NCBI RefSeq assembly: GCF_021654795.1
Contig: NZ_AP025344.1
Coordinates: forward strand, 6,390,001 to 6,454,000
DNA: 64,000 nt
Source of the DNA: Paenibacillus dendritiformis
GTDB taxonomy: Bacteria; Bacillota; Bacilli; Paenibacillales; Paenibacillaceae
Reading direction: 5' to 3'
The position numbers and the translations under genes were made by a program. Below the pieces are notes generated by a model. That model saw nothing but the letters and a program-made list of their open reading frames with translations, was not told the DNA's origin and ran no database searches. Position 1 is the first letter of the stretch. The number at the start of each line of letters is the position of its first letter. Of this stretch, positions 63,937 to 64,000 are shown in pieces.

Positions 63937-64000
63937 TCCTCTCCTTTTTTAGAAAATCAAAACACTATAACTGTATTACACCTGCATTGCTTGCGCAAAT

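Overview
The window looks like the chromosome of a spore-forming Firmicute of the Paenibacillaceae, most likely a Paenibacillus (inference). Reasons: the gene order rrn - guaB - dacA - pdxS - pdxT - serS - tRNA-Ser with tadA nearby matches the origin-proximal right arm of Bacillus chromosomes; there is an acid-soluble spore protein (SspP), a sporulation-type sensor kinase, a bacillithiol-associated YtxJ protein and a ywhD / pbpG / speE-speB block; and most genes have mid-to-high GC codon use. The window opens in the 16S-23S spacer and carries a 23S and a 5S rRNA gene.

Layout. 1-3.3 kb: rRNA. 3.3-4.2 kb: gene-free DNA with short repeats. 4.4-13.9 kb: housekeeping genes (guaB, dacA, pdxST, serS, tRNA-Ser), small proteins including SspP, a YitT-family membrane protein and a lipoprotein. 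14-16 kb: a self-regulated GntR / ABC exporter operon. 16-21 kb: tadA, a cluster of DnaA boxes, a sensor kinase and motAB. 21.5-24.6 kb: a complete ECF transporter (S, T, A, A'). 24.7-26.7 kb: small protein, acetyltransferase, sulfurtransferase. 27-31.4 kb: an AT-rich foreign patch with an intact Abi/UG-type reverse transcriptase, followed by four broken genes. 31.5-35.6 kb: an ADP-ribosylglycohydrolase with an AraC regulator, and a TetR regulator opposite a DUF2306 membrane protein. 35.7-41 kb: a Fur-box-controlled but broken siderophore regulator, ytxJ, a broken lipoprotein, a tandem pair of duplicated lipoproteins and a broken GAP-family gene. 41.4-49 kb: exoA, repeats, an AraC/GyrI-like regulator, envelope proteins and an NlpC/P60 hydrolase under a c-di-AMP riboswitch. 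49-59 kb: an M1 peptidase operon, ywhD, another repeat copy, a FadR/MFS pair, pbpG and speE-speB. 59-64 kb: a base-deaminase operon with LysR, an ankyrin protein, a KGG-repeat stress protein and a small membrane protein.

Main points of interest: (1) the solitary defence-type reverse transcriptase, which has YADD and GIPIGP motifs, an all-helical C-terminus, an uncoded leader and surrounding decay; (2) five TTATNCACA boxes between tadA and the sensor kinase; (3) a dispersed intergenic repeat family with three copies in this window; (4) a Fur-box / broken Btr-like regulator; (5) a tandem duplication of lipoproteins that are themselves internally duplicated. All calls come from reading the sequence; no database search was possible.
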